64,000 bases of DNA from CADEED01 sp035765415 (GTDB lineage Bacteria; Pseudomonadota; Gammaproteobacteria; Steroidobacterales; Steroidobacteraceae). This document shows, in pieces, positions 51,475-58,679 of the stretch. The notes under the pieces were generated by a model. The model saw nothing but the letters and a program-made list of their open reading frames with translations. It was not told where the DNA came from and searched no databases. The DNA is taken from contig DASTXR010000083.1 of assembly GCA_035765415.1 (NCBI GenBank), positions 62,001 through 126,000 of the forward strand, in the 5' to 3' direction. Each line of letters begins with the position of its first letter. Position 1 is the first letter of the stretch. The position numbers and the translations under genes were made by a program.

Positions 51475-52100
51475 TTCGCCCGGCCCTGTTGTTGAATGAA
51501 CGCGATGACATCGTCGAGATCGCGCGCGGCCGGCAGGGTCTTGGCCATCAACGCCATCTGCCGGCCCGGAACATCCTGCGGATCCGTGCCGCGCACGCCA
51601 TCGCGGAAGTGCGCGAACTGCCGCTTGAGATAGGCGGCGTCGAGCCCCGCGAGCCGCGGCGATTTCAGCGCCGGATTGCCCTCGGCCATGCCGCCATGAC
51701 ATGCACCGCAATTGCCGTGATAGAGATTGTTGCCGTTGCGCAGGTTGCCGCCCGCGGGCGCTGCGCTGACAGTCTTCGGGAGGCCCGCGATGAAACCTGA
51801 AATTTTCACGACCGCCGCGTCGTTGCCCACGGCGGCCGCGAAGCTGCGCATCTGGGCGCCGAACGTGTCGGCCTTGTGTGTGCCGCGGCGGTTGCTGCGG
51901 AAGTTGCGTAGCTGGCGCTCGAGATATGCCGCGTCCTGGCCGGCGATGGCGGGCGCGTTCAGCGCCGGGTTGCCTTCACCCTTCTTGCCGTGACAGGCGA
52001 CGCACGGCGCGTAAAGATTCGCACCATCGGCGGCGAAAGCAGCGCCGCCGCACACGAGCAGTGCGAAGACGCCTATCGATCGGAATCGGCTTGAGAGCAT
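51471..52100 (-). CDS. Cytochrome c4-type diheme electron carrier
   Basis: A 209-residue periplasmic protein. The signal peptide (1-24, ...AAFAA) precedes two homologous cytochrome domains with CVACH (33-37) and CGACH (131-135). The pseudo-twofold repeat is plain: CHGKKGEGNPALNAPAIAGQDAAYLERQLRNFR and CHGGMAEGNPALKSPRLAGLDAAYLKRQFAHFR. Each half also has a GxQM axial Met. This is cytochrome c4, an electron donor or acceptor between periplasmic enzymes and oxidases. It opens the peroxidase/beta-helix/TonB operon (4-nt overlap with the peroxidase). Confidence 0.93.
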   Translation of the reverse strand: MLSSRFRSIGVFALLVCGGAAFAADGANLYAPCVACHGKKGEGNPALNAPAIAGQDAAYLERQLRNFRSNRRGTHKADTFGAQMRSFAAAVGNDAAVVKISGFIAGLPKTVSAAPAGGNLRNGNNLYHGNCGACHGGMAEGNPALKSPRLAGLDAAYLKRQFAHFRDGVRGTDPQDVPGRQMALMAKTLPAARDLDDVIAFIQQQGRAK

Positions 52101-52358
52101 CGGTTAGAGAAGCCCCGCTGGCTGGTGTAGCCGCGGCACCGTAGATAACTGACCTAACAAAGGACTGCAATCAGGGTACGGAGCATGCGCAGCATCGACG
52201 GTCGGGCTCATGTTGGAGGGAGCCCGCCAGGGCCGGATGTCGGTTCCTGCCATTTTCTTGATATTTCCGGCCAGGGCCGGCCGGTGTTACCTCGATCAAG
52301 CAATGCGGATGATGTTAGACGATCCGGGCGGCCGCGTTGCATGTGGCATGGCGTCATT

Positions 52359-52386
52359 CTTTGACGCTGCACCTAATACTTTGACG
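52359..52386 (+). promoter_or_regulatory. CTTTGACG direct repeats 20 bp apart upstream of tag
   Basis: CTTTGACG occurs at 52359-52366 and 52379-52386, each preceded by ATnC (ATTC/ATAC). The 20-bp start-to-start spacing is about two helical turns, as expected for a dimeric activator or two operator half-sites. The second copy also contains a TTGACG -35-like hexamer. Confidence 0.4.
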
Positions 52387-52418
52387 TATCGAAGCAGGTC
52401 ACAGAATCCGGAAAAATC

Positions 52419-52434
52419 CTCTCTATAAAGAGAG
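52419..52434 (+). promoter_or_regulatory. Short dyad in the tag leader
   Basis: CTCTCT (52419-52424), loop ATAA, AGAGAG (52429-52434), located 38 nt before the tag start. It could be an operator or a small hairpin in the 5' leader. Confidence 0.35.
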
Positions 52435-52471
52435 AGGCGGGTTCGCGCACCGCGAGCGCAATCTTTCGCCC

Positions 52472-53080
52472 ATGGGTAATACCATCGTCGGAGAAGACGG
52501 CCAGGCGCGCTGCCGCTGGTGCGCGGCCGCGCCGGAATTCCTGGCGTATCACGACACCGAGTGGGGCTTCCCGGTCGCGGACGACCAGCGACTCTTCGAG
52601 AAGCTGGCGCTCGAGGGATTTCAATCCGGCCTGAGCTGGCGGACCATCCTCGCGAAGCGGGAGAACTTCCGCGCCGCATTCCACGGTTTCGATTTCGACC
52701 GCGTCGCACGCTTCGGTGCGCGCGACGTGAAGCGGTTGCTGGCCGACGCCGGCATCGTGCGCCACCGCGGCAAGATCGAGGCGGTCATCAACAACGCGCA
52801 GCGCGCGCGTGAGCTCGTGAAGCGCGAAGGATCGCTCGCGGCGTTCATCTGGCGCTACGAGCCGGACGCGAAGATGTCGGCCAGGGCGCAGACAGCTTCG
52901 ACGTCCGCCGAATCGGTGGCGCTTTCGAAAGACCTCAAGAAACTTGGCTGGGGCTTCGTCGGGCCGACCACCGTTTATGCATTCATGCAGGCGATGGGGC
53001 TCGTCAACGACCACGCCGACGATTGCGTGATCCGCCGCAAGGTGGCGAAGGCGCGCAAGTCATTCAAGCGACCAGGCTGA
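52472..53080 (+). CDS. tag: DNA-3-methyladenine glycosylase I
   Basis: A 202-residue Tag-family base-excision enzyme that removes 3-methyladenine from alkylated DNA. The zinc-binding set is present: Cys14 in RCRWC, His27 in YHDTEWG, and the C-terminal NDHADDC (His and Cys, about 182-186). The base-recognition and catalytic residues in LEGFQSGLSWRTILAKREN (Glu48, Trp56) match E. coli Tag with an offset of 10. The length is slightly above the usual ~187 because of an N-terminal extension. It is the first gene of a probable pair with a GNAT protein 12 nt downstream. Confidence 0.95.
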   Translation: MGNTIVGEDGQARCRWCAAAPEFLAYHDTEWGFPVADDQRLFEKLALEGFQSGLSWRTILAKRENFRAAFHGFDFDRVARFGARDVKRLLADAGIVRHRGKIEAVINNAQRARELVKREGSLAAFIWRYEPDAKMSARAQTASTSAESVALSKDLKKLGWGFVGPTTVYAFMQAMGLVNDHADDCVIRRKVAKARKSFKRPG

Positions 53081-53092
53081 GGTTGCAGGCCA

Positions 53093-53578
53093 ATGCATGA
53101 CATCCGCCGCTGCCGTGAAGACGAAATCCCCACCATCCTCGCCATCGTGAACGCGGCCGCCGAGGCCTATCGGGACGTGATCCCCGCTGATCGATGGCAC
53201 GAGCCCTACATGCCCGAGGCGCAGTTGAAACGTGACGTGGCCGCGGGCGTCGCGTTCTGGGGTTACGAACTCGAAGGATCGCTCATCGGCGTCATGGGCA
53301 TTCAGCCCGTGCGCGACGTCGACCTCATCCGCCATGCGTATGTCCGGCCGGGAAGCCAACGGCTCGGTGTGGGCGCAGCACTCATTTCGCATCTCCGGGG
53401 CCTGAGCACACGGCGCATGCTGGTGGGCACCTGGGCCGACGCTGCGTGGGCCATTCGCTTCTATGAACGCGAGGGATTCGCGCTGGTTCCGGCGCCGCGC
53501 GCCGCGGCGCTGCTCAGGAAATACTGGGACATTCCCGATCGGCAGATCGAAACGTCGGTGGTGCTCGAGCGCAGTTGA
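53093..53578 (+). CDS. GNAT N-acetyltransferase
   Basis: A 161-residue GCN5-related acetyltransferase. It has RRCREDEIPTILAIVNAAAEAY at the start and the acetyl-CoA-binding motif A, HAYVRPGSQRLGVGAALISHL (about 83-103, with the Q/R-x-x-G-x-G/A core). ADAAWAIRFYEREGFALV supplies the motif B-type Tyr. The substrate is unknown. The short gap to tag suggests co-transcription, but no functional link is evident. It converges with the S8 peptidase gene. Confidence 0.88.
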   Translation: MHDIRRCREDEIPTILAIVNAAAEAYRDVIPADRWHEPYMPEAQLKRDVAAGVAFWGYELEGSLIGVMGIQPVRDVDLIRHAYVRPGSQRLGVGAALISHLRGLSTRRMLVGTWADAAWAIRFYEREGFALVPAPRAAALLRKYWDIPDRQIETSVVLERS

Positions 53579-53613
53579 GTCGAGTGCCGGCGACTATTGC
53601 GCGGCGACAGTCT

Positions 53614-54822
53614 TCACGGGCCGCGCGCGAGCCCCGCACCCACGTCCACTTCCGCGAGCGGAGCGAGTGGCCGAACATTGGCCGTGACCAGATCCCAGAG
53701 TTCCTGCGCAGTGTTGGTCTGCTGCGGCCGCGCCTGCTTCCACAACGCGGCGACTCCGGCGACGTACGGCACGGCGAAGCTGGTGCCGTGTTTCGGCTCG
53801 TACAAGCGTCGCACCGAGCCGCGGACAGCTGCACTCACGCTCACGCCCGGCGCGGCTATGTCCACTTTGTCGCCATTGCCGTTGCCGAGCTCTCCCTGAT
53901 TCGAGAAGTCCGCAACCGTCTGCTCGTCGGCGATCGCTCCCACTGCCATCACGCTGGGGCAATTGGCGGGGTGATTCACAGGCCTCAACGTGCCCGCTCC
54001 GCGATAACTGTCGTTGCCGGCCCCCGCGATGATGAGGGCGCCTTCGGCCTTGCCGCGGCTCGCGACGTCCTCGAACGCCCGGGAAAACGAATTTCTGAGA
54101 GCCACCGGATCGCCGATCGACATGGAGACGATCGAGCAATTCTGATCCAGCACCCATTCCAGCGCGGCGATGATGACCATGTCCGGAGCGTACAAGCGGC
54201 GCTTGAAGATCTTGGCGACCACCAGCTCGACGCCAGGTGCGACGCCCGCATGCTCACCCTGCGCATCGGGCTTTCCGCACAGGATGCTCGCGCACGCGGT
54301 GCCGTGCCCGGCTTCGTCCTCGTGCGCCGGCGTGGACACGAATGAGCGCCGTAGCGGATTCCGGCCCTCGAACGCGGGATGTTCCAGCGCTATTCCGGAA
54401 TCGATGATTCCGACCCTGACGCCCTGGCCCGTGGGCGGAGGCGCTCTGTCGCGCGCCGCGTCGGACGTGACGCGTTTCATCGAGTAGTCCCGGAGATGCA
54501 GATCTGCCTTGTGCTTCAGTTTGAGCGTGAGCGCGTCAGGAGGCACCTGGCCGATTCGCATGCACTCGGGCTCCATGCGCAGGAAGAATCGCTCGGCGCT
54601 CCGCGTAGGCGGCCGCGCGAAAACGACGACTCCGAGCCTGCGGAAAAATACATTCGAGTTGCCGACGCGCTTGACGAAATCGCCGTGGCCCTCGATTGAG
54701 CGCGCATCGATCAGATTTCCGTCCAGGCCTTTTTCCGCCTGGGCGTAGAAGGCGCCCGCGAGGTCGGGGTCGAGGATACCGATGAAGCGGCCGGTCTCCT
54801 CTCGAGTTGCTTCAAGTGTCAT
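53614..54822 (-). CDS. Cytosolic subtilisin-family (S8) serine protease
   Basis: A 402-residue protease without a signal peptide. The first ~130 residues are a non-catalytic N-terminal region. The triad is Asp141 (GIIDSG), His173 (AGHGTACASI) and Ser348 (KHGTSFAVPYVAG); the oxyanion Asn is about 270 (AGAGNDSYRG). All four are intact. Most S8 enzymes are secreted, so a leaderless form is unusual and fits intracellular processing, for example of the small protein encoded just upstream (22 nt gap, same strand). Start ATG at 54822. The next gene cluster carries ECF, anti-sigma and CHAT genes, so a proteolytic signalling role is possible. The target is unknown. Confidence 0.88.
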   Translation of the reverse strand: MTLEATREETGRFIGILDPDLAGAFYAQAEKGLDGNLIDARSIEGHGDFVKRVGNSNVFFRRLGVVVFARPPTRSAERFFLRMEPECMRIGQVPPDALTLKLKHKADLHLRDYSMKRVTSDAARDRAPPPTGQGVRVGIIDSGIALEHPAFEGRNPLRRSFVSTPAHEDEAGHGTACASILCGKPDAQGEHAGVAPGVELVVAKIFKRRLYAPDMVIIAALEWVLDQNCSIVSMSIGDPVALRNSFSRAFEDVASRGKAEGALIIAGAGNDSYRGAGTLRPVNHPANCPSVMAVGAIADEQTVADFSNQGELGNGNGDKVDIAAPGVSVSAAVRGSVRRLYEPKHGTSFAVPYVAGVAALWKQARPQQTNTAQELWDLVTANVRPLAPLAEVDVGAGLARGP

Positions 54823-54844
54823 GACTGCCTTCCACGCCGGATAG

Positions 54845-55375
54845 CTAGGACTTGTTGCCGTGACCCGTGCCGTCTTCGATGCCGCCGGCGCCGCCACCCT
54901 CATCGCCCATTCTCCCGAGCCCCGCCGCGCGGGCGGTCCACGGGAACTTGTCGCTGTAGCGGATGATGAGCAGATCCTTGAGCCCGCCGGCCGGATTCAC
55001 GACGGCCTGGCGGCACAGGAACAGCTTTATCCAGTGCAGCACACCCTCTATCTCGAACTCACCTTCCAGGCGATTCGTGTTCGCATCGGTGCGCTGGAGC
55101 TGCTTTCGAATGGTCAACGCGTACTCTTCGGCGAGGTCGTCATCGCCCGGGACCCACGGGTCCAGCGGTCTGCCGCTGTAGATGAACGGCTTTTTGCCAC
55201 GCGGCGCCAGGCAGCATCCCCGCCAGCAATCTGACGCTTCACCGGATTCACTCTCGATCGTGAAGTGCCGGGAATTCCCGGAACCCTGCTGCACGATCTT
55301 GATCACCGAATAGTCGGGATTTCCCATCAGCAATTCGGTCGCGTTGATGTTCCATTCATTTTCCCAGGCACTCAT
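54845..55375 (-). CDS. Small protein of unknown function upstream of the S8 protease
   Basis: A 176-residue predicted cytosolic protein with no recognised family. It starts MSAWENEWNINATELLMGN and has a beta-rich body (SVIKIVQQGSGNSRHFTIESESGEASDCWRGCC, with a Cys-rich CWRGCC at about 69-74). A helix/strand segment follows (EYALTIRKQLQRTDANTNRLEGEFEIEGVLHWIKLFLCRQAVV), then a Gly-rich tail (GDEGGGAGGIEDGTGHG). The tail looks disordered and could be cut by the adjacent protease. It ends 22 nt before the S8 start and is likely co-transcribed. It is divergent from the beta-lactamase-like gene. The role is unknown: substrate, inhibitor or sensor. Confidence 0.7.
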   Translation of the reverse strand: MSAWENEWNINATELLMGNPDYSVIKIVQQGSGNSRHFTIESESGEASDCWRGCCLAPRGKKPFIYSGRPLDPWVPGDDDLAEEYALTIRKQLQRTDANTNRLEGEFEIEGVLHWIKLFLCRQAVVNPAGGLKDLLIIRYSDKFPWTARAAGLGRMGDEGGGAGGIEDGTGHGNKS

Positions 55376-55686
55376 TGTCTGTCCCTTTCCATGTGTTGGT
55401 TGCTGGTGAAGCTTCTGCGCGCGCCGCGTGCGAGATGACCCGGGCATGTAAACGCGATCTGCCGGGCCAATACTCCAGAACTGCCGCATCAGTGGGAATC
55501 ATTTCAATCGCGCACCGAAGTTTTTCGGGTAGTCGGCGCCCCGAAGTCGTGGTGCTGCCCGCTGCAGTGGCTGGTCAAGGATCTGAAGCTCGCCGCCAGG
55601 CGCGCGACGTCGAAGTCACCCTGAGGGGAATCCGTGTCGGCCGTCGTTATCCAGTACGACGTCGACAGCATCCTCAGGAGCACATC
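55376..55686. other. 311-bp divergent spacer without visible gene
   Basis: The spacer between the S8-partner gene and the beta-lactamase-like gene. I see no credible gene, repeat or strong hairpin in it. The last bases supply the AGGAG ribosome site for the gene at 55687. Confidence 0.6.
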
Positions 55687-57435
55687 ATGTTCACGCTCAG
55701 AGCTTTCGCAGCGACTGCGTATCTCGCCGGCGCGTTTCTCGCCGCCACCACGTTGACGGCATCGGCGGGCATTTCAGTGCCGCTGCCGCCTCCATCGTCG
55801 GCTGTTTTTACCGAGCGTGGTGAATTTACCGAGGCGATGCTCAGCATGCTCGATCGCATTCGCAGGGCGCCCAAGCCCGTGGAGAGCGGGGAGAGCGGGG
55901 AGAGCGAGCCGCCCAGGCTCGGGTCACCGGACCCGCAGACACCGGGCGTCGGCTTACCGGGCGTCATTGCGCGCCTCGGCACGCTGATCAAGTCGCAGAC
56001 GGCCGGAACGACACGAACGCTGCTCGTCAGGGCGCACACCGAACTCGGACTCTCGCTCTCGACGCTGCACGCGGGTTCGACAGACGCGAGGCTGGGCTAT
56101 CTGCCGAGGAGCGCGCAGCACATTACTGCTGCGCAAACGAACCTCAAGGCCGCTCTCGCCAGCGGCGGGCAGAATCCCGTCGTGCTCGATATGCAATCTC
56201 AGCTGGCGTCGATCACACGACGCATGGCCAGGGATGTGATCGACGTTGCGCGCCGTGCCGGCGTGTCGAGCGGCACGCTCGCGCCGGCGAACAACAGCTT
56301 CCAGCGCGCGCAGGGCGCATTGAATCAGTTGAACTACGCACTCGCGAGCGACTGGTTCGACGACTCGCTCGGCTTCGCGGCCGACACCATCACCTTCGAT
56401 ATCGAACTGTTCGAGAGCAACGTCATCGCCGAGATGAGCGGCGAGGCGATCGGCTGGGCGCTGTCGATAACGTTCGAGGGGCAAACCTACAACGGCGGTC
56501 ACGCCGAGGGCCAGGCACGCACGGCAGCGGATCCGCCGGCAACCGCACAGTCGCCGCACAAGGACATGCATGTCGCGAGCGTGAGCAAGACGCTTACGAC
56601 CATCGCGACGCTGCGCGTGCTGCAGGACCTCGGGCTGACACCGGACGAGGAGGTCGCGCCCTATCTACCGGGCGACTGGGTGCTGGGTGACGGTGTCGAA
56701 GACCTCACGTTCCGCGACTTCATGACGCATCACACCGGCTTCGGGCAAAAGGTGGGAGACGGCCACAACACTTACAGCAACCTGCAGACGGTGATCGCAC
56801 AGGACGTCGGAGCGACGGGCTGGTCCTACGCAAACGCCAACTTCGGCCTGCTGCGCGTCGCGGTGGCGGGCCTGCTCGGCATCGATCCGGTCGACTATCC
56901 AGCGGAAGAGCCCGACGTGCTCACGGCGGCCGCCTTCCTCGTCCTGGCCCAGGCGCTCTACGACTCGATCGGTGTGTCGGTCGACTGCACTGCGACGGAT
57001 GCGAATCCCACTTTTCTGTATCGTCTCCCGGACGCCGGTGTCACCGGCTGGGAGGAGCCCGACAACACACTGGCTTGCGGCGGCATCGGCTGGAATATCA
57101 ATGCCAACGAGCTCGCCGGCGTGATGGCAACGCTCCGATACACGCAGCAGCTGCTGTCCACCGACATGCGCAACGAGATGTTCGACGGCTTTCTCGGCCT
57201 GATGGATCCGCAAGACTGGTCTCATCCCACTGGTGCTTTCGGTGTGTACCAGATGCATGGCGGCGACTGGGCCAAGAATCCGGCGGGACCCAACCCGGGC
57301 GGGGCACTGCACACTTGCGTCGTCGCCTTCCCGATCGTGGTGGAGGCCGCGCTTGTCATGAACTCGGATCGCGGCGATATCGACTACCAGTGCCGACTAC
57401 TCCGGGATGCTTTCGACAACGCGTGGGTTCCTTGA
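55687..57435 (+). CDS. Exported serine beta-lactamase-like (class C/peptidase S12) hydrolase
   Basis: A 582-residue exported protein. The signal peptide (about 1-28) precedes a ~230-residue N-terminal region of unknown fold containing a small GES repeat (ESGESGESE, from GGAGAGCGG repeats). The C-terminal half is a beta-lactamase-like domain: SVSK (Ser298, Lys301; the SxxK pair), FMTHHTGFG (about 345-353), and YAN (Tyr381 in WSYANANFGLL). A K-T-G equivalent is not obvious; HGG at about 524 (MHGGDWAKNP) may serve. Members of this class are penicillin-recognising enzymes, D-aminopeptidases or esterases. AGGAG precedes the ATG. It is 29 nt before the ECF sigma gene, likely co-transcribed. Confidence 0.78.
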   Translation: MFTLRAFAATAYLAGAFLAATTLTASAGISVPLPPPSSAVFTERGEFTEAMLSMLDRIRRAPKPVESGESGESEPPRLGSPDPQTPGVGLPGVIARLGTLIKSQTAGTTRTLLVRAHTELGLSLSTLHAGSTDARLGYLPRSAQHITAAQTNLKAALASGGQNPVVLDMQSQLASITRRMARDVIDVARRAGVSSGTLAPANNSFQRAQGALNQLNYALASDWFDDSLGFAADTITFDIELFESNVIAEMSGEAIGWALSITFEGQTYNGGHAEGQARTAADPPATAQSPHKDMHVASVSKTLTTIATLRVLQDLGLTPDEEVAPYLPGDWVLGDGVEDLTFRDFMTHHTGFGQKVGDGHNTYSNLQTVIAQDVGATGWSYANANFGLLRVAVAGLLGIDPVDYPAEEPDVLTAAAFLVLAQALYDSIGVSVDCTATDANPTFLYRLPDAGVTGWEEPDNTLACGGIGWNINANELAGVMATLRYTQQLLSTDMRNEMFDGFLGLMDPQDWSHPTGAFGVYQMHGGDWAKNPAGPNPGGALHTCVVAFPIVVEAALVMNSDRGDIDYQCRLLRDAFDNAWVP

Positions 57436-57464
57436 GGGTGTTTCCCTCTCCCGGTGGTTCGGCT

Positions 57465-58034
57465 ATGTTGATCGCCTCCTACAGGGAGGTGGGTACTCTG
57501 CAAGATGGCGACCCTCAGTCGTTTGCGCAGGCCGAGATACGGAGCCATCAGTCGCTGCTTCGCGACCTGGCGCGGGCGGTGCGTCGCGTCTGCCCGCGGT
57601 CGCTCGTGCAGGACGCGGAGGACCTCGTCCAGGAATCCTTCATCCGGCTGATGCGCGCGCGCAAACTCGACGGCCAGAGCACGCTCTCCGCCGCGTACCT
57701 CAAGAAGGTGGCTTACAGCGCCGTCATCGATGAGCTTCGTCGCCGCCGGCGCGAGCCCGCTGCGGATCTCGCCTCCGACCGCATCGACATCGCCGACGCA
57801 GCCGACCAGATGAAGGAGGATGCTCCCGACACGGCATTGAGGGATGCGATGGAAGTTTCCCTGCAAAGACTACAGCCCGATCGACGACGCGCATTGACCT
57901 TGCATCTGCTCGGCTACAGCGTGCCGGAAGTGGCAGCCATGCTCGAATGCAATACCAAGCGCGCCGACAACCTCGTGCATCGCGGACTCGCGCAATTGCG
58001 CCAATTCCTGGGTGAGCTGGGGTTGCGGCCATGA
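57465..58034 (+). CDS. ECF RNA polymerase sigma factor
   Basis: A 189-residue sigma-70-like protein. Region 2 reads from RSHQSLLRDLARAVRRVCPRSLVQDAEDLVQESFIRLMRARK to YLKKVAYSAVIDELRRRRRE; region 4 contains LQPDRRRALTLHLLGYSVPEVAAMLECNTKRADNLVHRGLAQLRQFL with an HTH. The ATG at 57465 is preferred, 29 nt after the beta-lactamase-like gene. The stop overlaps the anti-sigma-like start (ATGA). It is a different ECF type from the one at 5.3 kb. The convergent CHAT operon may be its target; a conserved dyad is seen upstream of that operon. Confidence 0.88.
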   Translation: MLIASYREVGTLQDGDPQSFAQAEIRSHQSLLRDLARAVRRVCPRSLVQDAEDLVQESFIRLMRARKLDGQSTLSAAYLKKVAYSAVIDELRRRRREPAADLASDRIDIADAADQMKEDAPDTALRDAMEVSLQRLQPDRRRALTLHLLGYSVPEVAAMLECNTKRADNLVHRGLAQLRQFLGELGLRP

Positions 58035-58672
58035 GTGACGCGCGACGCGAACTCGAAACGCTGGCGCGCGCATTCGCTGCGCGCCAGGGCAGGCACGACC
58101 CGTCCGCTTGCCCGCCTGCGGAGCAGTTGTTCGAGGCCGCATCCGGAGGGCTCGACCGCGAGCGGCGGTTCGCGATCGTCGATCACGTGTCGAAGTGCGC
58201 CGAATGCGCGGAAGCGTGGCGACTGGCGATGGAGCTCGGCGCGCGACCCGCGAGCCGCGTCGGAGAATCCGCACGTGCGAAGCTCCCCAGGTATGCCGCG
58301 GCGGCGAGCGTCATGGTCGCGGTCGGATTGACCGCGTATTTCGTGAGGCCCGGGTACGAGCAGCCTCCGCAGTATCGCGACGTCGCCAACGGACAGGCGC
58401 CCGTCTCGCGCATCGGCGAGAGGCTGTCGCGCCGTCAATTCGTCCTGCGATGGTCCGCGGGCCCGGAGGGCTCCACGTATGCAGTTCGATTGACCACTGC
58501 CGATCTGGTCCTCGTGTTCGAGAAGCAGGACATCACGGGGGTGGAGCTGGCGGTGCCTGCCGCGATGCTGGAGAAGGTGCCCGCGGGCGAGCCGTTGCTG
58601 TGGCAGGTAGAGGTCCATCTACCCAATGGCCAGCGCGTCACCTCACAGACTTTCGTCGTGACGCCGGATTGA
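58031..58672 (+). CDS. Zinc-finger anti-sigma-like membrane protein
   Basis: A 213-residue protein coupled to the ECF sigma factor (4-nt overlap). The N-terminal cytosolic part carries DHVSKCAEC (His52, Cys56, Cys59), the HxxxCxxC motif of zf-HC2 anti-sigma domains (ZAS). One transmembrane helix is at about 87-104 (YAAAASVMVAVGLTAYFV). The periplasmic part (about 110-213) ends in a beta-rich segment (RLTTADLVLVFEKQDITGVELAVPAAML...LLWQVEVHLPNG). The layout suggests it holds the sigma factor at the membrane and is controlled from the periplasm. It converges with the CHAT gene with 7 nt between stops. Confidence 0.85.
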   Translation: MSDARRELETLARAFAARQGRHDPSACPPAEQLFEAASGGLDRERRFAIVDHVSKCAECAEAWRLAMELGARPASRVGESARAKLPRYAAAASVMVAVGLTAYFVRPGYEQPPQYRDVANGQAPVSRIGERLSRRQFVLRWSAGPEGSTYAVRLTTADLVLVFEKQDITGVELAVPAAMLEKVPAGEPLLWQVEVHLPNGQRVTSQTFVVTPD

Positions 58673-58679
58673 ACAGCGA

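Larger units (their letters stand above)
52101..52471. other. 371-bp intergenic region with regulatory-looking repeats
   Basis: A divergent spacer between cytochrome c4 and tag. I see no convincing gene. It holds an 11-bp direct repeat GCCAGGGCCGG (52226-52236 and 52270-52280), a pair of CTTTGACG repeats 20 bp apart, and a CTCTCT-ATAA-AGAGAG dyad near tag, listed separately. Confidence 0.6.

Noticed and set aside
52210..52428. A 72-codon open frame upstream of tag
   Set aside because: No ribosome site, no hydrophobic pattern, and it contains the regulatory-looking repeats and dyad.
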